From assembly GCA_005888465.1 (NCBI GenBank), contig VAYJ01000057.1, positions 1-15,374 of the forward strand: a DNA stretch of 15,374 bases, written 5' to 3'. A program made the translations under genes and the position numbers. The notes under the pieces are model-generated. The model did not search any database, had not been told where the DNA came from, and saw only the letters and a list, made by a program, of their open reading frames with translations. The DNA comes from Actinomycetota bacterium (GTDB lineage Bacteria > Actinomycetota > UBA4738). This document shows positions 1 through 6,481 of the stretch, piece by piece; the first letter of the stretch is position 1, and each line of letters opens with the position of its first letter.

Positions 1-653
1 CGGTCCGCGAGGGCGACGCGGTGCTCGTCTGGGGCGGCGCCGGCGGGCTGGGGTCGATGGCCGTCCAGATCGTTCGCCAGATGGGGGGCAAGCCGGTCGC
101 GGTCGTGAGCTCCGAGGACAAGGCAGCGTTCGCGAGGAAGCTGGGCGCGGCGGGCGCGGTCGACCGCCGGCCGTTCACGCACTGGGGCGTCCCTCCGCAC
201 TGGACCGACACCGCGGGCTACGCCGCGTGGGCGGAGGGGGCGAAGGCCTTCGGCAAGGCGGTGTGGGACGCGCTCGGGGAGAAGCAGAGCCCCCGGATCG
301 TGTTCGAGCATCCGGGCGAGGACACGATCCCGACCTCGATCTTCGTGTGCGACGCCGGGGGGATGGTCGTGATCTGCGCCGGGACCACGGGCTACAGCGC
401 TGTGGCCGACCTGCGCTACCTCTGGGTGCGACAGAAGCGGCTCCAGGGGTCGCACTTCGCGAACGACGAGCAGGCGGCGGCCTTCAACCAGCTGGTGATC
501 GACGGGCGGATCGACCCGTGCTTGTCGCAGACCTTCCGGTTCGACGAGGTGGGCCTCGTCCACCAGCTCATGGGCGAGAACCGGCACCCCGTGGGGAACA
601 TGTCGGTACTGGTTGGAGCCGCCACGCCCGGTTCCACCGACCTCGGGTCCTAG
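1..653 (+). CDS. ccr: Crotonyl-CoA carboxylase/reductase, C-terminal part (5' end outside window)
   Basis: The frame is open from base 3 to the TAG at 651-653 and gives 216 residues, roughly the C-terminal half of a family normally near 430-450 residues. The protein is a medium-chain dehydrogenase/reductase that reductively carboxylates crotonyl-CoA to ethylmalonyl-CoA with NADPH and CO2 in the cytoplasm. The start of the visible part carries the nucleotide-binding glycine motif GGAGGLGSMAVQ. Family-typical segments follow: PFTHWG, the GGMVVICAGTTGY strand, and YLWVRQKRLQGSHFAN. The His of GSHFAN probably corresponds to the CO2-site histidine known from this enzyme class (established for the family, position inferred). 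Ordinary quinone reductases of the superfamily lack the RQKRLQGSHFAN block, so the assignment is firm. The last dozen residues are less conserved. The stop codon overlaps the stop of the convergent epimerase gene in a shared CTAG. Confidence 0.93.
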   Translation, partial: VREGDAVLVWGGAGGLGSMAVQIVRQMGGKPVAVVSSEDKAAFARKLGAAGAVDRRPFTHWGVPPHWTDTAGYAAWAEGAKAFGKAVWDALGEKQSPRIVFEHPGEDTIPTSIFVCDAGGMVVICAGTTGYSAVADLRYLWVRQKRLQGSHFANDEQAAAFNQLVIDGRIDPCLSQTFRFDEVGLVHQLMGENRHPVGNMSVLVGAATPGSTDLGS

Positions 654-1057
654 CGTCCCTCCTGCACGACCTCGACGAGCACCCCGTGCATGGCGCTCGG
701 GTGCACGAAGGCGACAGTGGTGCCCCGCGAACCCGGGCGCCCGCGCTCATCGATCAGCCGCACCCCGGCGTCGCGAAGCGCCGCCAGCGCCGCCTCCACG
801 TCATCCACGCGGTAGGCGATGTGATGGATCCCCTCGCCGCGGCGAGCGAGGAAACGGCCGACGGGCGTGTCGGGACCGAGCGACCCGAGCAGCTGGATGA
901 AGGACGTGCCGACCCCGAACAGCACCTCGTCCACGCCCTGGTGCTCGACGCGTTCGCGATGCGCGGGCTCGATGCCGAAGGCCCGCCGGTACTCCTCGAT
1001 CGCGGCCTCTAAGTCCTCGACTGCGATGCCGACGTGATCGACCTCGCGGAGCAACAC
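650..1057 (-). CDS. mce: Methylmalonyl-CoA/ethylmalonyl-CoA epimerase
   Basis: This 135-residue protein of the vicinal-oxygen-chelate (glyoxalase) fold interconverts (2R)- and (2S)-methylmalonyl-CoA. In organisms with crotonyl-CoA carboxylase it often also acts on ethylmalonyl-CoA. Two beta-alpha-beta-beta-beta modules are visible, beginning at VDHVGIAVEDLE and GIHHIAYRVDD. The expected metal ligands are present: His8, Gln55 (in SFIQLL), His79 (in IHHIAY) and Glu129 (in GVLVEVV). The length matches single-domain epimerases. I chose the GTG at 1057 because it sits just before the conserved LREVDHVG; TTG at 1054 is the alternative, and the open frame further upstream only shadows the next gene. 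No clear ribosome-binding site precedes it. The regulator gene ends 5 bases upstream, so translation is probably coupled. Position next to ccr supports a shared pathway role. Confidence 0.9.
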   Translation of the reverse strand: MLLREVDHVGIAVEDLEAAIEEYRRAFGIEPAHRERVEHQGVDEVLFGVGTSFIQLLGSLGPDTPVGRFLARRGEGIHHIAYRVDDVEAALAALRDAGVRLIDERGRPGSRGTTVAFVHPSAMHGVLVEVVQEGR

Positions 1058-1062
1058 GGGCG

Positions 1063-1437
1063 CTAGCGCTTGCGCCGCCGCCGGCCGGCCGCCGGCTCCG
1101 GCTGGAGCCGGTCGATCAGATCGAGGGCCTCGGGGAAGTGATACGCGGGCGTGCCGAGGGCGGCGACCATCGCGGCCACGCCTTCGTACCGCGTCGCGAG
1201 GGTCGCGCCGGCGCTCTGCAGCGCGTAGAACTCGACGAGCTCCATGAACTGCTTCAGCGACGGGACCAGTCCGCCGCGCTCGTACGCGTAGATCGTCTGT
1301 TGGGCCGCCGGGCATCGAGAATCGGCCGCCGCGTCCTTCACGGCGCGATAGCCCGCCGAGCGCCGAAGCCCTCGAAGCAGCCCGCCGATGCGGCGGGCGA
1401 CGTCGGCGTCGATCGGGCTCTGCTTCTTTCGGGGCAC
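1063..1437 (-). CDS. XRE-family (Cro/C1-type helix-turn-helix) transcriptional regulator
   Basis: This is a 124-residue basic protein. Residues about 15-71 form a Cro/C1-type helix-turn-helix domain: RIGGLLRGLRRSAGY begins helix 1, and QTIYAYERGGLVPSLKQF carries the recognition-helix region and the Tyr-Glu-Arg plus Pro-Ser signature of XRE proteins. The rest is a predicted helical tail that ends in a very basic GRRRRKR. There is no sensor or peptidase domain, so the inducer is unknown. The GTG start at 1437 is well supported by AGGAGG (1443-1448 on this strand) five bases upstream. It is the first gene of a two-gene unit with the epimerase, which follows after 5 bases. A promoter with an inverted repeat between its two boxes lies just upstream, suggesting autoregulation. 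Control of the epimerase or of ccr is inference. Confidence 0.82.
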   Translation of the reverse strand: MPRKKQSPIDADVARRIGGLLRGLRRSAGYRAVKDAAADSRCPAAQQTIYAYERGGLVPSLKQFMELVEFYALQSAGATLATRYEGVAAMVAALGTPAYHFPEALDLIDRLQPEPAAGRRRRKR

Positions 1438-1442
1438 GAGAA

Positions 1443-1448
1443 CCTCCT
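1443..1448 (-). promoter_or_regulatory. Strong ribosome-binding site for the XRE gene
   Basis: On the minus strand this reads AGGAGG, five bases before the GTG at 1437. It fixes the start of the regulator gene, which otherwise begins with a non-ATG codon. Confidence 0.75.
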
Positions 1449-1485
1449 GGACGGCGACTGGATTGTGCGGGCGGCTGTCACGATC

Positions 1486-1515
1486 ACCATATCCCGTTGT
1501 AGGGAACCTTGTCAG
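1486..1515 (-). promoter_or_regulatory. Predicted promoter of the XRE-epimerase operon with internal inverted repeat
   Basis: On the minus strand CTGACA (1510-1515) is close to the TTGACA -35 consensus. TATGGT (1486-1491) fits the actinobacterial TAnnnT -10 box. The spacing is 18 bases. A start of transcription near 1479 would leave a leader of about 40 bases that includes the AGGAGG site. An inverted repeat, TCCC-N6-GGGA (1492-1505), fills the spacer and is a candidate operator for the regulator encoded just downstream. Confidence 0.5.
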
Positions 1516-1532
1516 AGCCGCAGGATGCGCCG

Positions 1533-1557
1533 CCCCGACTTGGGTCGAAAGTCGGGG
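1533..1557. repeat. Perfect 9-bp inverted repeat with 7-base spacer in the divergent control region
   Basis: The left arm CCCCGACTT (1533-1541) and right arm AAGTCGGGG (1549-1557) are exact reverse complements around GGGTCGA. No T-run follows on either strand, so it does not look like an intrinsic terminator. Its position between the XRE promoter and the FtsH-like gene suggests an operator. A second short palindrome, GGCA-AG-TGCC (1560-1569), follows directly. Confidence 0.5.
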
Positions 1558-1601
1558 GTGGCAAGTGCCGTTTGGCGAGTCCCTTTCGCGCGGCCCTGGT
1601 T

Positions 1602-1607
1602 TAAGAT
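1602..1607 (+). promoter_or_regulatory. Possible -10 box for the FtsH-like gene
   Basis: TAAGAT fits TAnnnT and lies about 80 bases before the TTG start at 1687. No good -35 box sits 16-19 bases upstream, so an activator or an alternative sigma factor would be needed. This is a weak call. Confidence 0.3.
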
Positions 1608-1686
1608 GTGCCGTCCGGGCGCCCCCCCGCGAGCCTGCCGCCGTGTAGATCGTGTCGGGGCATCGGCGGACGAGGAGCGGGGACCG

Positions 1687-3558
1687 TTGAAGGAAGAGAA
1701 CAGCGCGGCAGCGGCGCTCGGAGACTCCACCCTCCTTCGCTCGGGCGCCGCCGACGTCTCACGCATCCGGCGTCGGAGCACGCGACGACGGCAGCTGAAG
1801 GCCGCCGCCACCCTCGACGTCCTGTGTGCCCTGTTCGCCTGGCTGCTCATCAAGAACCGTCTTCACCTGCCGCACCTTCCACAGAACGCCGACATCTGGG
1901 GTCCCGGAGCGGTCCTTGTCGTGCTGTTCGCCATCGTGCTCCTCGTCCCGATGCTCTCCACGGGGCGCTCGCCGCACGTGATGATCCGCCCGGAGCACTT
2001 GGAGACCGGCCTGTCGGAGGTGCAGGGGCTCGCGCCACAAGTCGACGAAGTGACGCGGTCGCTGAACGTGTTCCTCGGCTATGTGACGTTCCGCGAAGTT
2101 CTCGGCGGCACACCTCGGCGCGGCATTCTGTTCGAAGGCCCACCGGGCACGGGCAAGACCTACCTGGCCAAGGCCATGGCGAAGGAGGCCGGCGTGCCCT
2201 TTTTGTTCGTCGCCGCCCCCGCCTTCCAGTCCATGTGGTTCGGGATGTCAAACGTGAAGATCCGCTCGTTCTTCAAGGCCCTGCGCAAGGCCGCTCGCCG
2301 CGAGGGCGGCGCGATCGGCTTCATCGAGGAGATCGACGCGATCGGAGGGAACCGGGACCACATGGCCATGGCGCCCGTGCCCGAGGCGATGGGCTCGCGG
2401 TCGGTGAACGCCTCCATGTCGAATGCAGGAAGCGGTTTCGTGAACGAGCTCCTGATCCAGATGCAGTCCTTCGATCAACCGCCTGCCCTCCAACGGCTCA
2501 AGGGGCGAGTCATCCAGTGGGTGAATGGCTACCTGAGGGCGGATCATCAGTTGAAGACTGGGCAGCCCCGCTACTCAAACATCCTGCTCATCGCGGCGAC
2601 GAATCGCGCTGACGCGCTCGACCCGGCGCTGCTCCGGCCGGGCCGGTTCGACCGGCGCCTGTACTTCGACCTGCCCACGCAGCAGGCGCGGCTCGAGCTG
2701 ATCGACTACTTCCTCGGGCGAAAGGCGCACGCAGCCGATCTGGACACGCGGGAGGCGCGGGATCGCCTCGCGCACGACACGTTCGGCTACACCCCGGTGA
2801 TGATCGAGCACCTCTTCGACGAGGCGCTCCTCCTCGCGCTTCGGGACGGGCGGCAGGCGATGAGCGTGTCGGACGTGTACGGGGCAAAGGTGACCGAAGA
2901 GGTGGGGCTCAGCCAGCACGTGTCCTACACGGAGGCGGAGCGCCGCGCCGTGGCCACGCACGAGGCTGGCCACGCCGTGGCCGCGTACCTCGTCGGCACC
3001 AGCCGGCGCATGGAGGTGCTCTCGATCATCAAGCGGCGCGCCTCGCTCGGCCTGCTGGCGCACTCTGACCTCGAGGAGCGGTTCACGCAGTCCAAAACCG
3101 AGCTGGAGGCCTCGATCGCGATCGCGCTGGCCGGTATGGCAGCAGAGGAGCTGTTCCTGGGCGAGAGCGGAACGGGCCCCGGCTCGGACCTCGCCGGCGC
3201 GACCCAGATCGCCGCGACGATGGTCGGCGCGCTCGGGATGGGCGGATCGCTCGTCTCCTACGAGGCGGTGTCGGCCGGCCTCGTGTCGCGCACGAACCTG
3301 GTCGGCAAGGTGCTGGGGGACTCCGCGGCAAAGGGCCGCGTCGAGGACCTCCTGCAGGCGCAGAAGGACCGCATCCACGCCGTGCTCGCCGCAAACCGCG
3401 ACCTCGTCGAGGCGCTCCGCGATGCGCTCATCGCCCGTGACGAGCTGGTCGGCGAGGAGATCGTCGCGGTGATCCACCAGGCGCTCGCGCGCCGCGACAA
3501 GAAGCCGGACGTCGTCCTGGATCTCACCGGCGAGGCACCGGCCGCCGAGCCCAGCTAA
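1687..3558 (+). CDS. FtsH-like membrane AAA+ zinc metalloprotease (divergent)
   Basis: A 623-residue membrane protein with FtsH architecture. It should unfold and degrade membrane or cytosolic proteins. Two hydrophobic segments (about 39-55 and 72-91) are joined by only some 16 residues, where classical FtsH has a larger outside domain. The AAA+ module has Walker A GPPGTGKT at 151-158, pore motif MWFG (183-186, usually FVG), and FIEEID at 212-217 where FIDEID is expected, so the Walker B Asp is Glu214. AATNR is at 303-307 and arginine fingers R317 and R320 lie in LLRPGRFDR. The spacing from FIEE to AATNR is 91 residues against 46 in E. coli FtsH. The protease part is intact: HEAGH at 425-429 and a third zinc ligand Asp501 in SDLAGAT. 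The TTG start follows GAGGAG (1672-1677) by nine bases; an in-frame ATG at 1606 is possible but lacks such a site. It is divergent from the XRE gene. This is probably a separate subfamily and not the housekeeping ftsH. Confidence 0.85.
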   Translation: MKEENSAAAALGDSTLLRSGAADVSRIRRRSTRRRQLKAAATLDVLCALFAWLLIKNRLHLPHLPQNADIWGPGAVLVVLFAIVLLVPMLSTGRSPHVMIRPEHLETGLSEVQGLAPQVDEVTRSLNVFLGYVTFREVLGGTPRRGILFEGPPGTGKTYLAKAMAKEAGVPFLFVAAPAFQSMWFGMSNVKIRSFFKALRKAARREGGAIGFIEEIDAIGGNRDHMAMAPVPEAMGSRSVNASMSNAGSGFVNELLIQMQSFDQPPALQRLKGRVIQWVNGYLRADHQLKTGQPRYSNILLIAATNRADALDPALLRPGRFDRRLYFDLPTQQARLELIDYFLGRKAHAADLDTREARDRLAHDTFGYTPVMIEHLFDEALLLALRDGRQAMSVSDVYGAKVTEEVGLSQHVSYTEAERRAVATHEAGHAVAAYLVGTSRRMEVLSIIKRRASLGLLAHSDLEERFTQSKTELEASIAIALAGMAAEELFLGESGTGPGSDLAGATQIAATMVGALGMGGSLVSYEAVSAGLVSRTNLVGKVLGDSAAKGRVEDLLQAQKDRIHAVLAANRDLVEALRDALIARDELVGEEIVAVIHQALARRDKKPDVVLDLTGEAPAAEPS

Positions 3559-3584
3559 CCGATCAGGCGCTCCGCGCCGGCCCG

Positions 3585-3590
3585 TAGAAT
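3585..3590 (+). promoter_or_regulatory. Predicted -10 box of the thiolase operon
   Basis: TAGAAT (TAnnnT) lies 28 bases before the ATG at 3619 and would give a leader of roughly 20 bases containing the GAGGGAG ribosome-binding site (3606-3612). No convincing -35 box is visible. Confidence 0.4.
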
Positions 3591-3618
3591 GGTCCGGGTC
3601 GGTCCGAGGGAGCGTGGG

Positions 3619-4803
3619 ATGGCAGGTTCGGTGATCGTTTCGGGTGCGCGCACCCCGATCGGGAAGTTCGGCGGGGGATTGAAGGGCCAGCCCGCGGTCT
3701 CGCTCGGCGCCCACGCGATCCGCCACGCCCTCGAGCGCTCCGGGTTGGCCCCCGACCAAATCGACTACGTGATCATGGGGCAGGTCATCCAGGCGGGTGC
3801 CGGGCAGATCACCGCCCGCCAGGCGGCGATCCAGGCGGGGATCCCCAAGGAGGTCCCCGCGATCACGATCAACAAGGTCTGCCTGTCCGGGCTGAACGCG
3901 ATCGCGCTCGCGGATCAGCTCATCCGTGCGGGCGAGGTCGAGGTCGTCGTCGCGGGCGGCATGGAGTCGATGTCGCAGGCGCCCTATCTCATCCCGGGCG
4001 CCCGATGGGGCCAGAGGATGGGGAACGCCGAGATCGTCGATTCGATGATCTACGACGGCCTGTGGTCCACGTTCACCGACAAGCACATGGGCGACACGTC
4101 GGACGACGTCAACACCGAGCTGGGGATCACGCGCGAGGAACAGGACGACTGGGCGGCGCGCTCGCACATCCGCGCCTCGGCCGCGTGGGACCAAGGTCGG
4201 TTCGCCGACGAGGTCGTCCCCTTCGAGATCCCTCAGCGGTCGGGAGATCCTGTGGTGGTCGCGCGCGACGAGGGAATCCGGCCGGACACCTCGGCCGAGT
4301 CGCTCGCGAAGCTGAGGCCCGCGTTCCATCCGAACGGCACGATCACGGCGGGGAACGCATCGCAGCTCTCGGACGGCGGCGCGGCGGTGATCGTCGCGAC
4401 GAGGGAGCGCGCGGAGGCCCTTGGCGTCGAGCCGCTCGCCGAGATCGTGGCCCACGGGATGGGCGCCGAGCGCTACGCGTGGCTGCATACCGTCCCCGCG
4501 ATCGCCATGCAACACGCGCTCAAGAAGGCCGGGAAGGATGCGCATGACCTCGGGCTGGTCGAGATCAACGAGGCGTTCGCGTCGGTGGCCCTCAACGCGA
4601 CACGCATGCTGGGCGTGGACGAGGAGCTCGTGAACGTGAACGGCGGCGCCGTAGCGCTTGGGCACCCGATCGGCATGAGCGGGGCGCGTCTGGTGCTCAC
4701 GCTCGCCATGGAGATGCGCCGTGGCGGCGTGGAGCTGGGCGGCGCGGCACTCTGCGGCGGCGGCGGCCAGGGCGACGCGCTCATCATCCGCCGTCCCACC
4801 TGA
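3619..4803 (+). CDS. Acetyl-CoA C-acetyltransferase (thiolase)
   Basis: A 394-residue type II thiolase that condenses two acetyl-CoA to acetoacetyl-CoA, or cleaves 3-ketoacyl-CoA in the reverse direction, in the cytoplasm. The catalytic set is complete: acyl-carrying Cys88 in NKVCLSG, His349 in GHPIGMSG and Cys379 in CGGGGQG, at positions almost identical to the well-studied biosynthetic thiolases. The N-terminal VIVSGARTPIGKFGG and the mid-protein GNASQLSDGGAA are family signatures. I chose the ATG at 3619 because GAGGGAG (3606-3612) sits six bases upstream and the protein then begins at the usual position. An in-frame ATG at 3589 would overlap the -10 box. It is first in an operon: the acyl-CoA dehydrogenase starts six bases after its TGA. 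Substrate chain length cannot be read from sequence alone. In this context acetoacetyl-CoA formation feeding crotonyl-CoA carboxylase is plausible. Confidence 0.93.
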   Translation: MAGSVIVSGARTPIGKFGGGLKGQPAVSLGAHAIRHALERSGLAPDQIDYVIMGQVIQAGAGQITARQAAIQAGIPKEVPAITINKVCLSGLNAIALADQLIRAGEVEVVVAGGMESMSQAPYLIPGARWGQRMGNAEIVDSMIYDGLWSTFTDKHMGDTSDDVNTELGITREEQDDWAARSHIRASAAWDQGRFADEVVPFEIPQRSGDPVVVARDEGIRPDTSAESLAKLRPAFHPNGTITAGNASQLSDGGAAVIVATRERAEALGVEPLAEIVAHGMGAERYAWLHTVPAIAMQHALKKAGKDAHDLGLVEINEAFASVALNATRMLGVDEELVNVNGGAVALGHPIGMSGARLVLTLAMEMRRGGVELGGAALCGGGGQGDALIIRRPT

Positions 4804-4809
4804 GGCTCG

Positions 4810-5439
4810 ATGGCCGACGAGCCGTTCGCGCTGCCGGCGGAGCTCGAGGAGTTCCGCGCGCTCGTCCGCGAGGTCGTCGAGGAGAAGATCGGGCTCGCCC
4901 GCGCCGCCGAGATCGACGACGAGGACGAATTCCCCTGGGACGTCCACAAGATCTTCGTCGAGCACGAGCTGATGGGGGTCGGCTACCCCGAGGAGTTCGG
5001 GGGCCACGGCGGGGGCTCGCTCAGCTTCGCCGTCCTGATCGAGGAGATCTCCCGCATCTCGGCGGGGTGCTCGCTCATGGTGCTCGTGTCCCGCCTGGGC
5101 GCAATCCCGGTGATGCTCGCCGGGTCGGACGACCAGCGGCGCGAGCTGATCGCCGGCATCGCGAGCGGTGCGCACCAGATGAGCTACTGCCTCACCGAGC
5201 CGGGGAGCGGCAGCGACAGCGTCGCGATGCAGACCCGCTACGAGCGCACGGATGACGGCTGGCGCCTGTCGGGGACGAAGCGCTTCATCACCGGCGCCGG
5301 CACCTCCGACGCCTACACGGTGTTCGCGACAAAGGACCCGGCGCTCCGCGCGAAGGGGATCTCCGCGTTCCTGGTTTTCAGGGATCGCCCACCGCGGAGG
5401 TCTACCTCGAGGACGCACGGATCCCGGCCGACCGGTTGA
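4810..5439 (+). CDS. Acyl-CoA dehydrogenase, N-terminal part of a frameshifted gene
   Basis: The ATG at 4810 follows GAGG (4802-4805), which overlaps the thiolase stop. Residues 1-189 are a normal acyl-CoA dehydrogenase N-terminal helical domain and part of the middle beta domain, with the FAD/substrate motif LTEPGSGSD at 128-136 and WRLSGTKRFITGAG after it. The flavoenzyme family introduces a trans-2,3 double bond into acyl-CoA and passes electrons to electron-transfer flavoprotein. Homology stops at Val189 (codon 5374-5376); the next 20 residues up to TGA 5437-5439 are out-of-frame translation. The true frame resumes at GSPTAEV from base 5382. Relatives have about 19 residues between these points, whereas here there are only five bases. 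The intact protein would be near 390 residues, which fits short- or medium-chain dehydrogenases and is shorter than methylsuccinyl-CoA dehydrogenase. Either a real lesion or an assembly error. Confidence 0.82.
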   Translation: MADEPFALPAELEEFRALVREVVEEKIGLARAAEIDDEDEFPWDVHKIFVEHELMGVGYPEEFGGHGGGSLSFAVLIEEISRISAGCSLMVLVSRLGAIPVMLAGSDDQRRELIAGIASGAHQMSYCLTEPGSGSDSVAMQTRYERTDDGWRLSGTKRFITGAGTSDAYTVFATKDPALRAKGISAFLVFRDRPPRRSTSRTHGSRPTG

Positions 5440-5921
5440 TCGGGGTGGAGGGCGAGGGCTTCACGTACGCGATGCGCACGCTCGACTACTCGCGACCTAC
5501 GATCGCGGCCCAGGCGCTCGGGATCGCGCAGGGCGCCTTCGACGTCGCCTCGCGCTACGCCACCGAGCGCGAGCAGTTCGGCAAGCCGATCGCGCACTTC
5601 GAAGGCCTGCAGTTCCTGCTCGCCGACATGGCGATGGAGATCGAGGCCGCCCGCCTGCTCGTCTACCGGGCGGCGAGCCTGGTGGACGCCCACGACCCGC
5701 GCATGACGTACTTCGCGAGCGTCGCGAAGTGCTTCGCCGCCGACACCGCGATGCGCGTGACCACCGACGCGGTCCAGGTGCTCGGCGGGTACGGGTACAT
5801 GAAGGAGTACCCGGTCGAGCGCATGATGCGCGACGCGAAGATCACGCAGATCTACGAGGGGACGAATCAGATCCAGCGCGTGGTGATCGCCCGCGACCTC
5901 CTGAAGCGGTACGGGGGATGA
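5436..5921 (+). CDS. Acyl-CoA dehydrogenase, C-terminal part of the same frameshifted gene
   Basis: This frame encodes the C-terminal helical domain of the dehydrogenase. Homology actually begins upstream at base 5382 (GSPTAEVYLEDARIPADRLIG) without a start codon. The first usable start is the TTG at 5436, which overlaps the TGA of the first part as TTGA and is probably accidental. Visible signatures are RPTIAAQALGIAQGAFD, REQFGKPI, the FAD-contacting QVLGGYGYMKEYPVERMMRD and the catalytic-glutamate motif IYEGTNQIQR near the end. All key C-terminal residues are present and there are no further stops, so the gene looks recently broken or simply mis-assembled. Its TGA overlaps the thioesterase ATG (ATGA, 5918-5921), which makes the thioesterase dependent on translation of this frame. 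As drawn, neither half would make an active enzyme unless the halves assemble, which is unlikely. Confidence 0.8.
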   Translation: MIGVEGEGFTYAMRTLDYSRPTIAAQALGIAQGAFDVASRYATEREQFGKPIAHFEGLQFLLADMAMEIEAARLLVYRAASLVDAHDPRMTYFASVAKCFAADTAMRVTTDAVQVLGGYGYMKEYPVERMMRDAKITQIYEGTNQIQRVVIARDLLKRYGG

Positions 5922-6472
5922 GCGACCGAATCGGCGACGGGGAGGAGTGGGACCTCACACCCCGGCCGGTGTCGGCGTCGGCGGTCGTGCAGATCCAGAT
6001 CATGGAGGTGACGGACGTCAACCTCCTGGGCAATGTCCACGGCGGCGCGGTCATGAAGATCGTGGACACCACGGGAGGGCTCGCCGCCATGAAGCACTGC
6101 GGCGGACCCGTGGTGACCGTGGCGATGGACGAGATGTCGTTCCTCGAGCCCGCCTACGTCGGCGACCTGCTGACCGTGAAGGCGATGGTGAACGACACGG
6201 GCCGGACCTCGATGGAGGTCGGCGTCCGGGTCGAGGCCGAGAACGTCGTCACCGGCCGGCGCGTGCACACATCGAGCGCCTACCTCGTCTACGTGGCGCT
6301 CGACCGGAGCGGGAAGCCGCGGCCGGTCCCGCCGGTGATGGTCGAGGACGAGGACCAGCGCCGGCGCCAGGTGGAGGCGAAGCTCCGGCGTGAGGCCCGG
6401 CTCGCTCGGAAGCGGGCGATCGACCTTGCTCGCGGGGGCGACCGCCCGCTGATCCTTAGCGTCACTAATTAG
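5918..6472 (+). CDS. Acyl-CoA thioesterase (hot-dog fold, YciA/BACH-like)
   Basis: A 184-residue cytosolic acyl-CoA hydrolase of the hot-dog superfamily, which releases free acid and CoA. The family core is clear: NLLGNVHGGAVMKIVDTTGG carries the Asn/His-Gly-Gly region and the catalytic Asp of the long hot-dog helix. VAMDEMSFLEPAYVGDLLTV and the strand HTSSAYLVYVALD follow. The last 50 residues are a charged helix (EDEDQRRRQVEAKLRREARLARKR) that is common at the end of this subgroup. The start is the ATG overlapping the dehydrogenase stop; the frame is open upstream but there it only shadows the dehydrogenase. No proper Shine-Dalgarno sequence is visible beyond a G-run touching the ATG, so coupling is likely. 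The stop TAG (6470-6472) lies inside the MarR-type palindrome that controls the next genes. The natural acyl substrate cannot be deduced. Confidence 0.87.
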   Translation: MSDRIGDGEEWDLTPRPVSASAVVQIQIMEVTDVNLLGNVHGGAVMKIVDTTGGLAAMKHCGGPVVTVAMDEMSFLEPAYVGDLLTVKAMVNDTGRTSMEVGVRVEAENVVTGRRVHTSSAYLVYVALDRSGKPRPVPPVMVEDEDQRRRQVEAKLRREARLARKRAIDLARGGDRPLILSVTN

Positions 6473-6481
6473 TGGTGCTAA
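6456..6481. promoter_or_regulatory. 26-bp MarR-type palindromic operator over the marR promoter
   Basis: The core CACTAATTAGTG (6463-6474) is a perfect 12-bp palindrome. It is flanked symmetrically by TTAGC (6456-6460) and GCTAA (6477-6481), with only the GT/GT dinucleotides between core and arms breaking symmetry; the centre is at 6468.5. AT-rich TTAG/CTAA palindromes of this kind are typical MarR-family operators. The repeat ends 11 bases before the marR ATG and overlaps the 3' end of the thioesterase gene. Confidence 0.75.

Noticed and set aside
1138..1686. N-terminal extension of the FtsH-like gene
   Set aside because: The frame is open by chance; it overlaps the XRE gene in antisense and translates to Arg-rich sequence. 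The TTG at 1687 with GAGGAG is preferred.
3566..3578. Short hairpin GGCGC-TCC-GCGCC after the protease gene as an intrinsic terminator
   Set aside because: The stem is only five pairs with a three-base loop and no T-run follows; such hairpins are expected by chance at this GC content.
3589..3618. Upstream in-frame ATG of the thiolase
   Set aside because: It overlaps the predicted -10 box, lacks a ribosome-binding site and adds ten residues not expected for the family.
2575..5418. A 947-codon open frame on the minus strand opposite the protease, thiolase and dehydrogenase genes
   Set aside because: Composition is Arg/Asp/Gly/His-rich with no domain, as expected for the antisense of high-GC coding DNA. 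The plus-strand genes carry complete catalytic motifs.
5252..5917. N-terminal extension of the thioesterase through the dehydrogenase gene
   Set aside because: The translation is an Arg/Gly-rich shadow; thioesterase homology begins after the ATG at 5918 that overlaps the dehydrogenase stop.
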